The position numbers were made by a program, and so were the translations under genes. This document shows positions 1 through 8,889 of a DNA stretch of 64,000 bases, piece after piece. Under the pieces are notes generated by a model, which was not told where the DNA came from, searched no databases, and saw nothing but the letters and a program-made list of their open reading frames with translations. Numbering within the stretch: the first letter of the stretch is position 1; each line of letters starts with the position of its first letter. The DNA comes from Nostoc edaphicum CCNP1411 (GTDB taxonomy: Bacteria > Cyanobacteriota > Cyanobacteriia > Cyanobacteriales > Nostocaceae). The DNA lies in NCBI RefSeq assembly GCF_014023275.1, contig NZ_CP054698.1, positions 5,169,001-5,233,000 on the forward strand, given 5' to 3'.

Positions 1-108
1 GTAGCGCGAGCCACCACAGTGTTAATACTAACAATGATTATGTGTATTATTTCTGGTGCGATCGCCACTCGGAAATTACAGTCCGCTGACCCCGCAGATA
101 TGTTTTAA
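1..108 (+). CDS. devC: DevC-type ABC exporter permease, C-terminal fragment (cut by window edge)
   Basis: The reading frame enters at base 1 and runs 35 codons to a TAA. The peptide ends in GAIATRKLQSADPADMF, almost the same as the end of the complete DevC-like permease at 3397-4569 (GAIATRKLQAADPADMF). It is therefore the last membrane segment and cytoplasmic tail of a second FtsX/MacB-type permease. A devA-like ATPase follows at 264, so this is the end of a first devBCA cluster in tandem with the one at 2094-5356. The upstream part lies outside the window. Confidence 0.85.
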   Translation, partial: VARATTVLILTMIMCIISGAIATRKLQSADPADMF

Positions 109-109
109 A

Positions 110-263
110 AACTGTCATTAGTCATTAGTCATTAGGACTTACGGAGACTCTAGGAATTATTCTCTACGACAGCGAAATTAGCAATTTTGGCGTAAGTCTT
201 GGTAATAAAAAATGACTAAGAACAAAGGACAAATGACAATCATCAGGAATAATCGAGCTATTT
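110..263 (+). repeat. GTCATTA heptamer repeats between devC and devA
   Basis: The gap between the devC tail and devA holds three tandem copies of GTCATTA near 116-136 and related TGACTAAG/AAATGACAA words near 212-240. The same heptamer family occurs at 3300-3327 and 4573-4632, that is, in the gaps of the second devBCA cluster too. These are short tandemly repeated sequences typical of heterocystous cyanobacteria. Confidence 0.6.
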
Positions 264-968
264 ATGACTAGTCAATCCGTTATCTCTGTTAAAAATCTCG
301 ACCACTATTTTGGTAATGGTCAACTCCGTAAGCAAGTTCTTTTTGATATCAACCTGGATATTAACGCTGGCGAAATTATTATTATGACTGGGCCTTCTGG
401 TTCTGGTAAAACGACACTTCTCACCTTAGCAGGCGGCTTGCGTTCTGCCCAATCCGGTAGTTTGCAGATATTGGGACAAGAACTTTGTGGCGCTAGTACA
501 GGACAACTTACCCAAGTGCGACGCAATAATGGTTATATTTTCCAAGCGCACAACTTGCACGGTAGCCTGACAGTACTCCAGAACGTCAGAATGGGCTTGG
601 AAGTGCATAATAATATTTCACCAGCAGAAATGAAAACCCGGTCAGCCCAAATGTTAGAGGAGGTAGGATTAGGAAATCGCCTCAATTATTATCCTGATGA
701 TTTATCTGGGGGACAAAAACAAAGAGTTGCGATCGCTCGTGCATTGGTTGGTCGTCCTAAAATTGTTTTAGCAGATGAACCTACCGCCGCCCTTGACAGC
801 AAATCGGGACGAGATGTGGTTAACCTCATGCAAAAACTAGCTAAAGAGCATGACTGTACCATTCTCTTGGTTACTCATGACAACCGCATTCTAGATATTG
901 CCGATCGCATCGTCTATATGGAAGATGGCAAGTTAGTAAATGATCGTGCTGTTGTTGCAGCCAGTTAA
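264..968 (+). CDS. devA: DevA-type ABC transporter ATP-binding protein (first copy)
   Basis: This 234-residue ATPase would power a DevB/DevC exporter in the inner membrane. Visible motifs are the Walker A GPSGSGKTT (about residue 43), the ABC signature LSGGQKQRVAIARAL (about 147) and the Walker B with D-loop VLADEPTAALD (about 170), followed by the switch histidine in LVTHDNR. It closely resembles the second copy at 4658-5356, including the ends (MTSQ.VIS.KNLDHYFG and ILDIADRIV.MEDGKL). It follows the devC tail by 155 bp. In Anabaena the founding devBCA operon exports heterocyst envelope glycolipids with TolC/HgdD; paralogous clusters are common, so the substrate here is not known. Confidence 0.93.
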   Translation: MTSQSVISVKNLDHYFGNGQLRKQVLFDINLDINAGEIIIMTGPSGSGKTTLLTLAGGLRSAQSGSLQILGQELCGASTGQLTQVRRNNGYIFQAHNLHGSLTVLQNVRMGLEVHNNISPAEMKTRSAQMLEEVGLGNRLNYYPDDLSGGQKQRVAIARALVGRPKIVLADEPTAALDSKSGRDVVNLMQKLAKEHDCTILLVTHDNRILDIADRIVYMEDGKLVNDRAVVAAS

Positions 969-1037
969 ACTACTAAGTAAGTAGGCGAGAATAAATCAAA
1001 GTAGATTAAGTAATGTAAAAAATCTTGAAATTATTTC

Positions 1038-1130
1038 GTAGTAAGGACTTTAGTCCTCAAATGAGGGCTGTTCGCGTTGGCGGAGCCTCTCGTAGAGAAG
1101 CGTTCCCGCAGGGGGTAGCCCCCACTACAA
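1038..1130. repeat. GTAGTAAGGACTTTAGT dispersed repeat, copy 1
   Basis: It begins GTAGTAAGGACTTTAGTCCT and ends CCCCACTAC, so the ends are partly inverted. The middle contains GCCTCTCGTAGAGAAGCG and GGGGGTAGCCCCC palindromes. The first 17 bases recur exactly at 31038-31054, where a short element with matching inverted ends lies behind the rhodanese gene. It is probably a non-coding mobile or folded RNA element. Confidence 0.6.
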
Positions 1131-1643
1131 ACCTTGAATTATTCATGCCGCTCTACTTAGACCTTCCAGTAAATTTCTAACGACCGATTTTAGATTAAGC
1201 TTACTACTCCGTATTGCATCCAAATGATAGATTTTAAATATCCCTTAACTTTTGAAAGTATCGGATAAAAATATCATAATTTTTGAGTGGAAATAACTCT
1301 AAGTTTTAAGTAGACATAATTTAGTCTCTAACTATGTTTGGTAGATTAATTATCATACCTGCGATCTGGTTGTTATATAGAATTAATCATTAAAAGTTGA
1401 AGTTATTCATAATCTTGACAAAAAATACTTATTTTATTAACTTAATTTGATTCTGATTGTTGGCGCTGTTACAAATCATAATTTTGAAAACGCTTACTAT
1501 ACCTGAATACTTTCATAAACCAAAGGTAGTTTCACAGGAAAACAAATCTCTCAATCAGTAGAATAATTTGTTATTTTCCTATCCAGATAAATACCTGATG
1601 TAACTAAAATGTCAACAATTTACAATTTTGTTATGGACTGTTA

Positions 1644-1984
1644 GGGACTTCCAAATAAAAAAACATCCCAAATTTTCTTGTGGGATGGTTGTCCCCACCA
1701 CTGGTGTCAACTTAACGCGAAACCGCACGTCCGCCAGGGATTGTAAATCCCTGTCTCATAGTTAAAGTCCTCTTCAGAGGACTTTAGAGCGCAAAAATTT
1801 TCAGTCTACTTCAGTAGACTTGAGCAATTAGTCAGGGATTTACAATCCCTGGCGGGTGAACAACACCCAATCAGTACGCTATTTTTGGCTTAAGTTGACA
1901 CCAATGGTGTCCCCACCCGTCCCAGATTTAGGGCGCTCATGTTGCCTACCCCACAAAATGGATAATTTATTTCTTGGAAGTCCC
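1644..1984. mobile_element. Nested palindromic MITE-like elements (three layers)
   Basis: There are three layers of inverted repeats. The outer pair is GGGACTTCCAA at 1644-1654 and its complement at 1974-1984. The middle pair is TGGTGTCAACTTAA at 1702-1715 and its complement at 1890-1903, and this layer is flanked by direct copies of TGTCCCCACC (1690-1699 and 1909-1918). The inner pair is a perfect 23-bp inverted repeat at 1731-1753 and 1833-1855 beginning CCGCCAGGGATTG. At the core are two perfect hairpins (1764-1785 and 1803-1820). There is no coding capacity. The arrangement suggests successive insertions of small elements into one another. Confidence 0.75.
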
Positions 1985-2093
1985 TTAAGTGATAAATCAA
2001 CAATAACTGACTTAAGAAGTAGTAATTAGCAAACAATTACGGATAAAAGCCTAATTTGTTCTTTTTTCTGCGCCACTAGTTAAGAGGTAATCT

Positions 2094-3293
2094 ATGGTGC
2101 GAAACTCAAAGCTAGGGTACAGAACGTTCCCTAAGTCTATTCTGCGTCCATCTGTTGCTATAGGTATAATTGCATCTTTATTGATTGGCGGAATAAGTTT
2201 TTATATAGTAAAACGCTGGCAAAATTATGTAAATCCAGAGACACAAGTGCCAGCAACACAATTGCCACAGTTAAAAACGGTAACAGCTTTAGGGCGGCTC
2301 GAACCACAGGGGAAAGTAATTAAACTCTCTGCTGCGGTGTCTGCGGAAGGAAGCCGGGTAGAAAAGTTGTTGGTGAAGGAGGGGGATAGAGTAAAAGCAG
2401 GACAATTGATCGCAATTTTGAACAGCCGCGATCGCTTGCAAGCAGCATTAAAAGAAGCGCAGGAAGAGGTAAAAGTAGCCCAGGCAAACCTAAACCGCAC
2501 CCAAGCAGGTGCTAAACGTGGTGAAATTGCTGCCCAAAAAGCTGCGATCGCTCGTTTAGAGGCAGAACGCCAAGGTGATCTTAATGCCCAAGCCGCGACA
2601 ATTGAGCGATTCCAAGCCGAAGTGCGTAACGCCCAAGCAGAAGACGAACGTTATCAGCAACTATATCAACAAGGCGCAATTTCCGCTTCTCAACGGGATA
2701 GTAAGCGTTTAAACTTGGAAACCGCCCAAAAAAGCTTGCAAGAAGCACAGTCACTATTAAATCGTACCCAATCAACTAGTCAGCAACAAGTTAAACAAGC
2801 TACAGCCACGCTTGATGAAATTGCCGAAGTGCGCGGAGTGGATGTAGAAGCAGCTAAAGCAGAAGTCAATCGTGCCGTAGCAGCGATGAATCTGGCAAAA
2901 GTTAATCTTAATCAGGCTGAGGTGCGATCGCCTCAAAATGGACAGGTCTTTGAGATCCATACCCATCCTGGGGAATTAGTATCAAATGATGGCATTGCAG
3001 ATATCGGCCAAACCAGCCAGATGTATGTCATAGCCGAAGTCTACGAAAGCGATATCGGCAAAGTGCATTCAGGGCAGCAAGTACGAGTATTTGGTGATTA
3101 CCTCCCGATCGAATTACAGGGAATCGTAGATCGCAAAGGTTTGCAAGTGCGACGACAGAATGTCATCAACACAGATCCCGTCAGCAATATCGACAACAGA
3201 GTAGTAGAAGTCCATATCCGACTAGATGAAGCTTCCAGCCGAAAAGCTGCCACCTTAACCAATATGCAAGTTAAGGCAGTAATTGAATTGTGA
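2094..3293 (+). CDS. devB: DevB-type HlyD-family periplasmic adaptor protein
   Basis: This 399-residue membrane-fusion protein links an inner-membrane ABC exporter to an outer-membrane TolC-like channel. Residues about 21-41 form an N-terminal membrane anchor. A split lipoyl/barrel-sandwich domain starts with ALGRLEPQGKVIKLSA and contains VKEGDRVKAGQLIA. It is followed by a long alpha-helical hairpin rich in Gln, Ala and Glu (about 115-275), then the return strand LNQAEVRSPQNGQVFEIHTHPGE. The final VVEVHIRLDE..LTNMQVKAVIEL segment is the membrane-proximal domain. It is first in the B-C-A order, with devC 103 bp downstream. An AGAGG sequence precedes the ATG. Confidence 0.93.
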   Translation: MVRNSKLGYRTFPKSILRPSVAIGIIASLLIGGISFYIVKRWQNYVNPETQVPATQLPQLKTVTALGRLEPQGKVIKLSAAVSAEGSRVEKLLVKEGDRVKAGQLIAILNSRDRLQAALKEAQEEVKVAQANLNRTQAGAKRGEIAAQKAAIARLEAERQGDLNAQAATIERFQAEVRNAQAEDERYQQLYQQGAISASQRDSKRLNLETAQKSLQEAQSLLNRTQSTSQQQVKQATATLDEIAEVRGVDVEAAKAEVNRAVAAMNLAKVNLNQAEVRSPQNGQVFEIHTHPGELVSNDGIADIGQTSQMYVIAEVYESDIGKVHSGQQVRVFGDYLPIELQGIVDRKGLQVRRQNVINTDPVSNIDNRVVEVHIRLDEASSRKAATLTNMQVKAVIEL

Positions 3294-3299
3294 AATTTG

Positions 3300-3327
3300 T
3301 CATTAGTCATTAGTCATTAGTCATTGG
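3300..3327 (+). repeat. GTCATTA heptamer repeats in the devB-devC gap
   Basis: Three near-exact GTCATTA units and one GTCATTG start just after the devB stop codon. They belong to the same family as 110-263 and 4573-4632. Confidence 0.6.
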
Positions 3328-3396
3328 TTATTAATTCTTCTTCGTTACTCCCTCATCTCCCTTGTCCCCTAATCCCCCCACTCCTCACTTCTTATC

Positions 3397-4569
3397 ATGG
3401 GATTGATTAAACAACTGCGACGGCGAACTCCTCTAGGATGGCTGCAACTGAATCATGAAAAAAGCCGTCTCTTCGTGGCATTGTCAGGTATTGCCTTTGC
3501 GGATCTTCTGATGTTCATGCAGTTAGGCTTTCAAACTGCATTGTATGACAGTAACACCAGATTACATCGCAGTTTGCAAGCAGACATTGTTTTAACAAGT
3601 CCCCAAGCCCGTAACTTGCCAAGCTTGTCTACATTTTCTCGTCGGCGACTTTACCAAGCAATGGATATACCAGGGGTGAAGTCAGCCGAACCAATGTATT
3701 TCAATAATGCAATCTGGAAAAATCCCCAAACACACCGTGAGACAGGGGTGCTAGTTATCGGCTTTAACCCAGACAAGCCAGCCTTTGACTTACCAGATGT
3801 TAACCAGCAATTGCAAACGATCAAAATGCCAGATACCGTTTTGTTTGATCGTGGTGCAAGAGGAGATTATCAAAAAGCGATCGCTCAAATTGACCAAGGA
3901 AAAACCCTGACTACAGAAATAGAACGGCGCACCATTACTATTAGTGGCTTATTCCAAGTCGGGGCTTCCTTTGGTTCTGATGGCAACCTGATTACCAGCG
4001 ATCAGAATTTTTTGCGGCTATTTTCTGGGCGACAGTCCAGCAGTGTCAGTCTAGGTTTGATTGTTCTTAAACCAGGCTATGAACCGAAAAAAGTAGCAGC
4101 AATGCTCAAAGCCTACCTGAGAGATGATGTCAGAGTATTAACCCACGCCGAATTTATTGAATTTGAAAATAACTTCTGGAGAACAAATTCACCCATTGGG
4201 TTTATTTTCAGCCTGGGTGTATCGATGGGCTTTGTCGTAGGCGTGATCATCGTCTATCAAGTCCTTTCCACCGATGTTAATGCCCATGTTCGGGAATACG
4301 CCACCTTCAAAGCAATGGGATATCGCAATTACTACCTGCTAGGTGTGGTACTTGAAGAATCGTTGATCTTGGCAGCACTCGGCTTCTTCCCTGGATTGGG
4401 AGTATCTTTAGCACTTTACCAACTGACTCGCAGTGCCACAAATTTGCCCATGTACATGACTGCGATTCGGGCATTACAGGTATTAGTGCTGACTATCATT
4501 ATGTGTACAATTTCCGGTGCGATCGCCACCCGCAAACTCCAAGCCGCCGATCCTGCTGATATGTTCTAA
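3397..4569 (+). CDS. devC: DevC-type ABC exporter permease (FtsX/MacB fold)
   Basis: This 390-residue inner-membrane permease has a first membrane helix near residues 22-42 (RLFVALSGIAFADLLMFMQLGFQ) and a large periplasmic domain (about 45-265). Three more helices follow, at about 270-292, 315-345 and 360-380, ending in the cytoplasmic tail GAIATRKLQAADPADMF. This four-helix plan with a big first loop is that of the FtsX/MacB class used in DevBCA exporters. It sits between devB and devA. The tail matches the partial gene at 1-108 closely, which shows tandem cluster duplication. Confidence 0.93.
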   Translation: MGLIKQLRRRTPLGWLQLNHEKSRLFVALSGIAFADLLMFMQLGFQTALYDSNTRLHRSLQADIVLTSPQARNLPSLSTFSRRRLYQAMDIPGVKSAEPMYFNNAIWKNPQTHRETGVLVIGFNPDKPAFDLPDVNQQLQTIKMPDTVLFDRGARGDYQKAIAQIDQGKTLTTEIERRTITISGLFQVGASFGSDGNLITSDQNFLRLFSGRQSSSVSLGLIVLKPGYEPKKVAAMLKAYLRDDVRVLTHAEFIEFENNFWRTNSPIGFIFSLGVSMGFVVGVIIVYQVLSTDVNAHVREYATFKAMGYRNYYLLGVVLEESLILAALGFFPGLGVSLALYQLTRSATNLPMYMTAIRALQVLVLTIIMCTISGAIATRKLQAADPADMF

Positions 4570-4572
4570 ATT

Positions 4573-4632
4573 TGTCATTTGTCATTTGTCATTGGTCATT
4601 TGCAAATGACAAAGGACAAATGACCAATGACG
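4573..4632. repeat. GTCATTT/AAATGAC inverted heptamer repeats in the devC-devA gap
   Basis: Several GTCATTT units are followed by AAATGAC units, so the transcript could fold at GGTCATTTGCAAATGAC. It lies within the operon and ends 26 bp before devA, where it might affect read-through or mRNA stability. Confidence 0.55.
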
Positions 4633-4657
4633 ATCATCACGAGTAATCAAGCTATTT

Positions 4658-5356
4658 ATGACTAGTCAACCCGTCATCTCTATTAAAAATCTCGACCACT
4701 ATTTTGGTCATGGCTCACTCCGCAAGCAAATTCTATTTAACATCAACTTAGAGATTAACGCTGGTGAAATTATTATCATGACTGGGCCCTCTGGTTCTGG
4801 CAAGACTACCTTACTGACCTTAGTAGGTGGATTGCGTTCTGCCCAATCTGGTAGTTTGCGGGTGTTAGGACGAGAACTTTGTGGCACTAGTGCTGAACAA
4901 CTAGTGCAGGCGCGACGCCGTAATGGTTATATTTTCCAAGCACATAACTTGCATGGTAGTTTGACGGCACTCCAAAACGTCAAAATGGCTTTGGAATTGC
5001 ACAAATATCTTGGGTTAAAAAAGATGCGAGCTAGGTCAGCCCAGATGTTAGAACAGGTAGGATTAGGAAATCATTTGCATTACTATCCTGATAAACTGTC
5101 TGGGGGACAAAAACAAAGAGTAGCGATCGCTCGTGCCCTAGTCAGTCATCCTCAAATAATCCTTGCGGATGAACCCACCGCCGCCCTTGACAGTCAATCG
5201 GGACGAGATGTAGTCAATCTCATGCAAAAACTGGCAAAAGAACAAAGCTGCACCATCTTGATGGTTACTCATGACAACCGCATCCTAGATATTGCCGATC
5301 GCATCGTTAACATGGAAGATGGCAAACTTAAGTCAAAAGTAATACTATCAGCCTAA
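4658..5356 (+). CDS. devA: DevA-type ABC transporter ATP-binding protein (second copy)
   Basis: This 232-residue ATPase completes the devB-devC-devA cluster. It has Walker A GPSGSGKTT, signature LSGGQKQRVAIARAL, Walker B IILADEPTAALD and switch histidine MVTHDNR. It is highly similar to the protein at 264-968 over its length; differences cluster in the helical domain (NVKMALELHKYLGLKKMRARSA here against NVRMGLEVHN there) and at the C terminus. In the founding system DevA energises glycolipid export for the heterocyst envelope; which lipid or peptide this paralogue serves cannot be read from the sequence. Confidence 0.94.
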   Translation: MTSQPVISIKNLDHYFGHGSLRKQILFNINLEINAGEIIIMTGPSGSGKTTLLTLVGGLRSAQSGSLRVLGRELCGTSAEQLVQARRRNGYIFQAHNLHGSLTALQNVKMALELHKYLGLKKMRARSAQMLEQVGLGNHLHYYPDKLSGGQKQRVAIARALVSHPQIILADEPTAALDSQSGRDVVNLMQKLAKEQSCTILMVTHDNRILDIADRIVNMEDGKLKSKVILSA

Positions 5357-5956
5357 AGTTGATCAGCGTATTCCATCATGTAAAGTTGATTTATAAAGTA
5401 AATCTTAAGTGTGGCGTGACTATACTAAAATTTGTGCATTATTTTTATGGTTTTTTGGCGTTAAAGCGCTACTAAGAGCAAATTTTAAGATATTTACATT
5501 ATTTAATATAGTTTAATTTATCCTCGCGGACTTACTTACCTAGTTTAAGTAATTTCCCCATACCGATTTCAACCTAACAGTGTGATATTAGTGTCCAGTT
5601 GAAAAAGTGTCCAGTTGATTCCAAGATTTCCTTCAAGTATCATTATGTAATGAGTATAATTACAACGAGTTTCCTTTGTTGCCTAACAAGTGAAACATAT
5701 AGCAAGCCACAAGAGCGTTTTTGCCATCAATCTAGTTAAATTTTATGCTCATTATCGATGTCATACACATTAATTATTAGAGTTAATACCAATTCACTAA
5801 TAATTACAGATAAAATCATTCGCCCTTGCAATCCATAAGTACTTAGAGAATTTCCTAACATTTATGGTTTACAACAACATCGGCTTCAAGCAGGAAACAC
5901 TAGTAATAATAAGCTAGTCTATTTTCTAACACAAGCAAGGGTTTTTTTGTAGTTCT
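5357..5956. other. 600-bp spacer upstream of the M23 peptidase gene
   Basis: No gene seen. An exact 12-base direct repeat, GTGTCCAGTTGA, occurs at 5591-5602 and 5607-5618, spaced 16 bp start to start (about one and a half helical turns). It could be a tandem protein site. The rest is AT-rich leader of the peptidase gene. Confidence 0.5.
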
Positions 5957-6892
5957 ATGATTATTGAGAATAGCGCTAGTAGTTCAAACAAAAAGTTGCT
6001 CGGCTTTGATGTCAAAACCTTGACAGCCAACCGTCGTGCAATAAATGTGTTAAAGGGAATATTTGCTGTTCTCCCAATCGCTTTGGCATTGCCTGTAGAT
6101 GCTTTAGAAGTAAAAGTGACTCCAACTAATCCTAAATTAGGGGATACACTCTCGGTGGAGATCAATCTAGATAATCCAGATAATGGTACAAATCCAACAG
6201 TAGCTAGTGGTAATAATACATACCCAGCTTTTGAAATCGCACCCAATCAGTATCGGGCTTTTGTTCCCACAACTCCACTAGAAAAATCTGGAACTAGAAC
6301 ACTTCGGGTTGCAGGGGATGGTCAAGTACAAAACTTAGCAGTGAATGTGCTTAATCGCAAGTTCCCCGTACAACGCATTACTTTGCCACCTGGCAAAGCT
6401 GGAGTGAAGGCTACAGAGCATGAACTTCAGCGTGTGGCAGCTTTTAAGGCACTACAAACACCAGAAAAGTATTGGAATGGAATATTCCTGAGGCCAAATG
6501 CAGGGCGAATGAGTACAACCTATGGTGTACGTCGCTACTATAATGGTACATTTGCAAATGACTACTATCATCGTGGTCTTGACTACGCTGGTGCTGCCGG
6601 TTCATCCGTAATTGCCCCAGCCGCTGGGCGAGTTGCTTTGGTAGGTAGGGTATCCCAAGGGTTTCGGGTTCATGGTAACGTAGTTGGCATTGACCACGGT
6701 CAAGGAGTAACCAGTATTTTCATGCACCTTAGTCGTATTAACGTTAAAGAAGGTGATTTTGTGAAAGCTGGTCAACTAATTGGCGCAGTAGGTTCAACAG
6801 GTGCTTCTACGGGGCCACATTTACACTGGGGTTTGTATGTCAACGGACAATCTGTTGATCCAACACCTTGGCGAACTAAGGTCTTTAACTAG
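5957..6892 (+). CDS. M23 (LytM-type) peptidoglycan endopeptidase
   Basis: This 311-residue exported zinc endopeptidase should cleave peptide cross-links in the wall. Residues about 29-50 form a hydrophobic signal segment ending LPVDALEV. An N-terminal Ig-like region follows (about 50-135). The C-terminal M23 domain holds the zinc ligands H205 and D209 (in YYHRGLDYAG) and the HLH motif at 288-290 (in GPHLHWGLYVNG), plus H257 in FMHLSR. All catalytic residues are present, so it is probably active. In heterocystous cyanobacteria M23 enzymes shape the septa between cells; a role here is inference. It stands alone, with 600 bp of non-coding DNA upstream. Confidence 0.92.
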   Translation: MIIENSASSSNKKLLGFDVKTLTANRRAINVLKGIFAVLPIALALPVDALEVKVTPTNPKLGDTLSVEINLDNPDNGTNPTVASGNNTYPAFEIAPNQYRAFVPTTPLEKSGTRTLRVAGDGQVQNLAVNVLNRKFPVQRITLPPGKAGVKATEHELQRVAAFKALQTPEKYWNGIFLRPNAGRMSTTYGVRRYYNGTFANDYYHRGLDYAGAAGSSVIAPAAGRVALVGRVSQGFRVHGNVVGIDHGQGVTSIFMHLSRINVKEGDFVKAGQLIGAVGSTGASTGPHLHWGLYVNGQSVDPTPWRTKVFN

Positions 6893-7013
6893 TAGAGGCG
6901 GAGTTGATCACGTCTGTGAATAATTTGTGTATTTTTTGCTGAGAATTAGACAAAACAAATTGGATTGATACCGTCCCTACCTTGCTTGGCTAACATAAAT
7001 GATGATAAGCGTT

Positions 7014-7553
7014 ATGAGTATCGAAAAAATTGTAGAACAAGCTCTCCAGGATGGTTATTTGACACCAGCAATGGAAGCAGAAGTCGGTAGAATCTGTGAC
7101 AACGCCTCGGAACTCTCAATTGAAGAGTATATGGCGCTGGATCGGCTGATGGGTGCGCTATTGACTGGTGAGGTAGTGGCGGTACCTCGCAAACAATTCA
7201 TTAACGTTATGGAAGAATTGGTACTGACGGAAGCGATCGCACGAGTCGCAGAAATTGAAGCTACCAGCGAAAGTTCTCTGGATGTCGGGGATATTGCCGC
7301 TTACGCTCTCAATCGCCTACCACCTCTGTATGCTACTACAGAAGAGGGTGCTAACTTTCAGCGCCAAACTGCTCAGGCACAACTGCAAGACTTAATTTCT
7401 CAGCAAGTAAGTGAGGCGATCAACCGTTACCTAGATCGACCCAATTTCTTCCCAGAACGGCAAGCCTTGGGCAAAAACACTGGCAATGAGGTTGTACGCC
7501 AAGTTAGTGCTTTACTCCAGACATACGCACCTAACTTTGAGCAAAAATTATAA
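7014..7553 (+). CDS. ComFB-like protein
   Basis: This soluble protein of 179 residues resembles late-competence ComFB-family proteins, seen in NVMEELVLTEAIARV (central) and the conserved DIAAYALNRLPPLYATTEEGA. Cyanobacterial members often have this extended N-terminal helical region (IEKIVEQALQDGYLTPAMEAEV). The cysteines of the classic ComFB core are missing: the DVGDIAAYALNRLPP stretch has none. I placed the start at the ATG at 7014, giving MSIEKIVEQ; an in-frame ATG at 6999 would add five residues. Function is not established from the sequence; some ComFB proteins are linked to cyclic-nucleotide signalling and motility. Confidence 0.75.
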   Translation: MSIEKIVEQALQDGYLTPAMEAEVGRICDNASELSIEEYMALDRLMGALLTGEVVAVPRKQFINVMEELVLTEAIARVAEIEATSESSLDVGDIAAYALNRLPPLYATTEEGANFQRQTAQAQLQDLISQQVSEAINRYLDRPNFFPERQALGKNTGNEVVRQVSALLQTYAPNFEQKL

Positions 7554-7560
7554 TTTTAAG

Positions 7561-7824
7561 AGTCATTGGTCATTGGTCATTGGTCATTAGTCATTGCCAC
7601 TAAGATAAGTACAAAGTTTTGCGTTGCCTAGTTCCCAGCCTCCAGGCTGGGAACACCATTCCTTGAGGCTCCGCCTCCTCTTTCTTAATGAGAGGCATCA
7701 GCCGTCTTAGAATACATTCCCAATCTGAAGACTGGGAACGAGGTTACACAAGCCTTTCGGCTTTTATTAGTGCCACTCAGTCATTTGTTTTAGACAAATG
7801 ACAAATGACAAATGACAAATGACT
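7561..7824. repeat. Heptamer repeats flanking a palindromic repeat element
   Basis: GTCATTG/GTCATTA units occupy 7561-7596 and AAATGAC units occupy 7796-7824. Between them, 7631-7654 is a perfect hairpin (GTTCCCAGCC, loop TCCA, GGCTGGGAAC), 7664-7678 contains GAGGC-TCC-GCCTC, and 7717-7738 is a second hairpin TTCCCAATC/GACTGGGAA with one mismatch. The set lies between convergent genes and may serve as a terminator for both. AAGCCTTTCGGCTTTT near 7749-7765 is a small terminator-like hairpin. Confidence 0.6.
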
Positions 7825-7833
7825 CTTAATAAA

Positions 7834-8889
7834 TTAATCACGTACTACCACTGCTGTACCTAAACTCACTTGGTCATACAATAATCGGACATCAGAATTA
7901 CGCATCCTTAAACAGCCGTGGGATACAGCCGTTCCTACCAGGTCAATTTCCGGCGTCCCATGAAAGCCAATTTCATTCCGTCCATCTGTCCAAAAACCAA
8001 TCCATCTGTCTCCCAAAGGGCTATCCGTACCAGCTTCAAATACTTTGCCCGTAATTGGGTGACGCCAGATTGGATAGTGTCGCATGTGGATTATCTGGAA
8101 AGAACCTGTAGGCGTTTCCCAACCTTTCTTACCTATAGCAATTGGGTAGCTGGCTATCACCTCATCCCCTGCGTATACATAAGTGCGGCGATCACTTAAA
8201 TCAACTACCACTTGCGTCTTGGCATCTGCCAGCTTATTAGATGCTACTTGCTGGGCTGAAGCCTTAGACCATAGAGCTTTTGGCCAGCTATCTGCAACTG
8301 GATTTTGTCTTTCTGCTTGTGCCACCAGCTGCGTCTTAGTTGGTAGGTCGGTTGCTCTAGCGATATTCTTCTTAATGGTTTGAGGCTGAGTTTGAGGCTT
8401 AATAGTAGAAGGCTTAAATGTAGATGCCTTTCGATTAGTTACTTTCGCTACAGGTTTCTTAATTATTTTCGACTTAGTTTGAGACTTACCACCAGAAGAC
8501 CTGAGTGTAGCAGCCTTCCGAGTCGTTGCTTTGGCTACATTCTTCTTAATTGTTTTTGACTTAGTTTGAGGCTTAAGAGCAGAGGGCTTTGTTGTAAATT
8601 CCCTCTTCTGGGCAGTTGAGCCTTGGGTCACTTCACCAGGTGGCATAGAAGATGCGCCCATAGCAATTTCCCCTAAACTCACTTGAGAAAGATTCTTGTA
8701 GACTCCCTCTGGGCGGCTTCCCTTGGGATTGCTTAGGGTAGAATCTCGCCGCATCGAAGTAGATGCAGTCTTCTCAAACTGCCGTTCCGCCGTAGTAATG
8801 CGCCAATGGACACCTAAAGATAGAAATGCTGTGCCAAAACAGAGCAACATTACCATCCGCCCTACAGATTCATTTCTTAGCATTGCCAT
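7834..8889 (-). CDS. L,D-transpeptidase (YkuD domain) with Lys/Thr-rich linker
   Basis: This 351-residue wall enzyme forms L,D cross-links or attaches proteins to peptidoglycan. An N-terminal membrane segment (about 10-27) anchors or exports it. Residues about 90-195 are a low-complexity Lys/Thr/Ala linker with three imperfect repeats of the type KPQTKSKTIKKNVAKAT. The C-terminal YkuD domain starts near 225 (TQVVVDLSDRRTYVYAGDEV) and carries the catalytic motif HGTPEIDLVG..SHGCLRMRN, with the active cysteine in SHGC. The basic linker may bind wall polymers. It converges on the ComFB-like gene. Confidence 0.92.
   Translation of the reverse strand: MAMLRNESVGRMVMLLCFGTAFLSLGVHWRITTAERQFEKTASTSMRRDSTLSNPKGSRPEGVYKNLSQVSLGEIAMGASSMPPGEVTQGSTAQKREFTTKPSALKPQTKSKTIKKNVAKATTRKAATLRSSGGKSQTKSKIIKKPVAKVTNRKASTFKPSTIKPQTQPQTIKKNIARATDLPTKTQLVAQAERQNPVADSWPKALWSKASAQQVASNKLADAKTQVVVDLSDRRTYVYAGDEVIASYPIAIGKKGWETPTGSFQIIHMRHYPIWRHPITGKVFEAGTDSPLGDRWIGFWTDGRNEIGFHGTPEIDLVGTAVSHGCLRMRNSDVRLLYDQVSLGTAVVVRD

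Larger units (their letters stand above)
969..2093. other. 1.1 kb AT-rich spacer between devBCA clusters
   Basis: I see no convincing gene here. The spacer holds a dispersed repeat at 1038-1130 and a set of nested palindromes at 1644-1984 (separate entries). The last 100 bp before devB (1990-2093) would carry its promoter. I found no clear NtcA site of the GTA-N8-TAC form there. Confidence 0.6.

Noticed and set aside
1980..2093. Possible NtcA site before devB (GTAATTAGCAAACAATTAC)
   Set aside because: The spacing between GTA and TAC is 13, not 8, so it does not fit the consensus.
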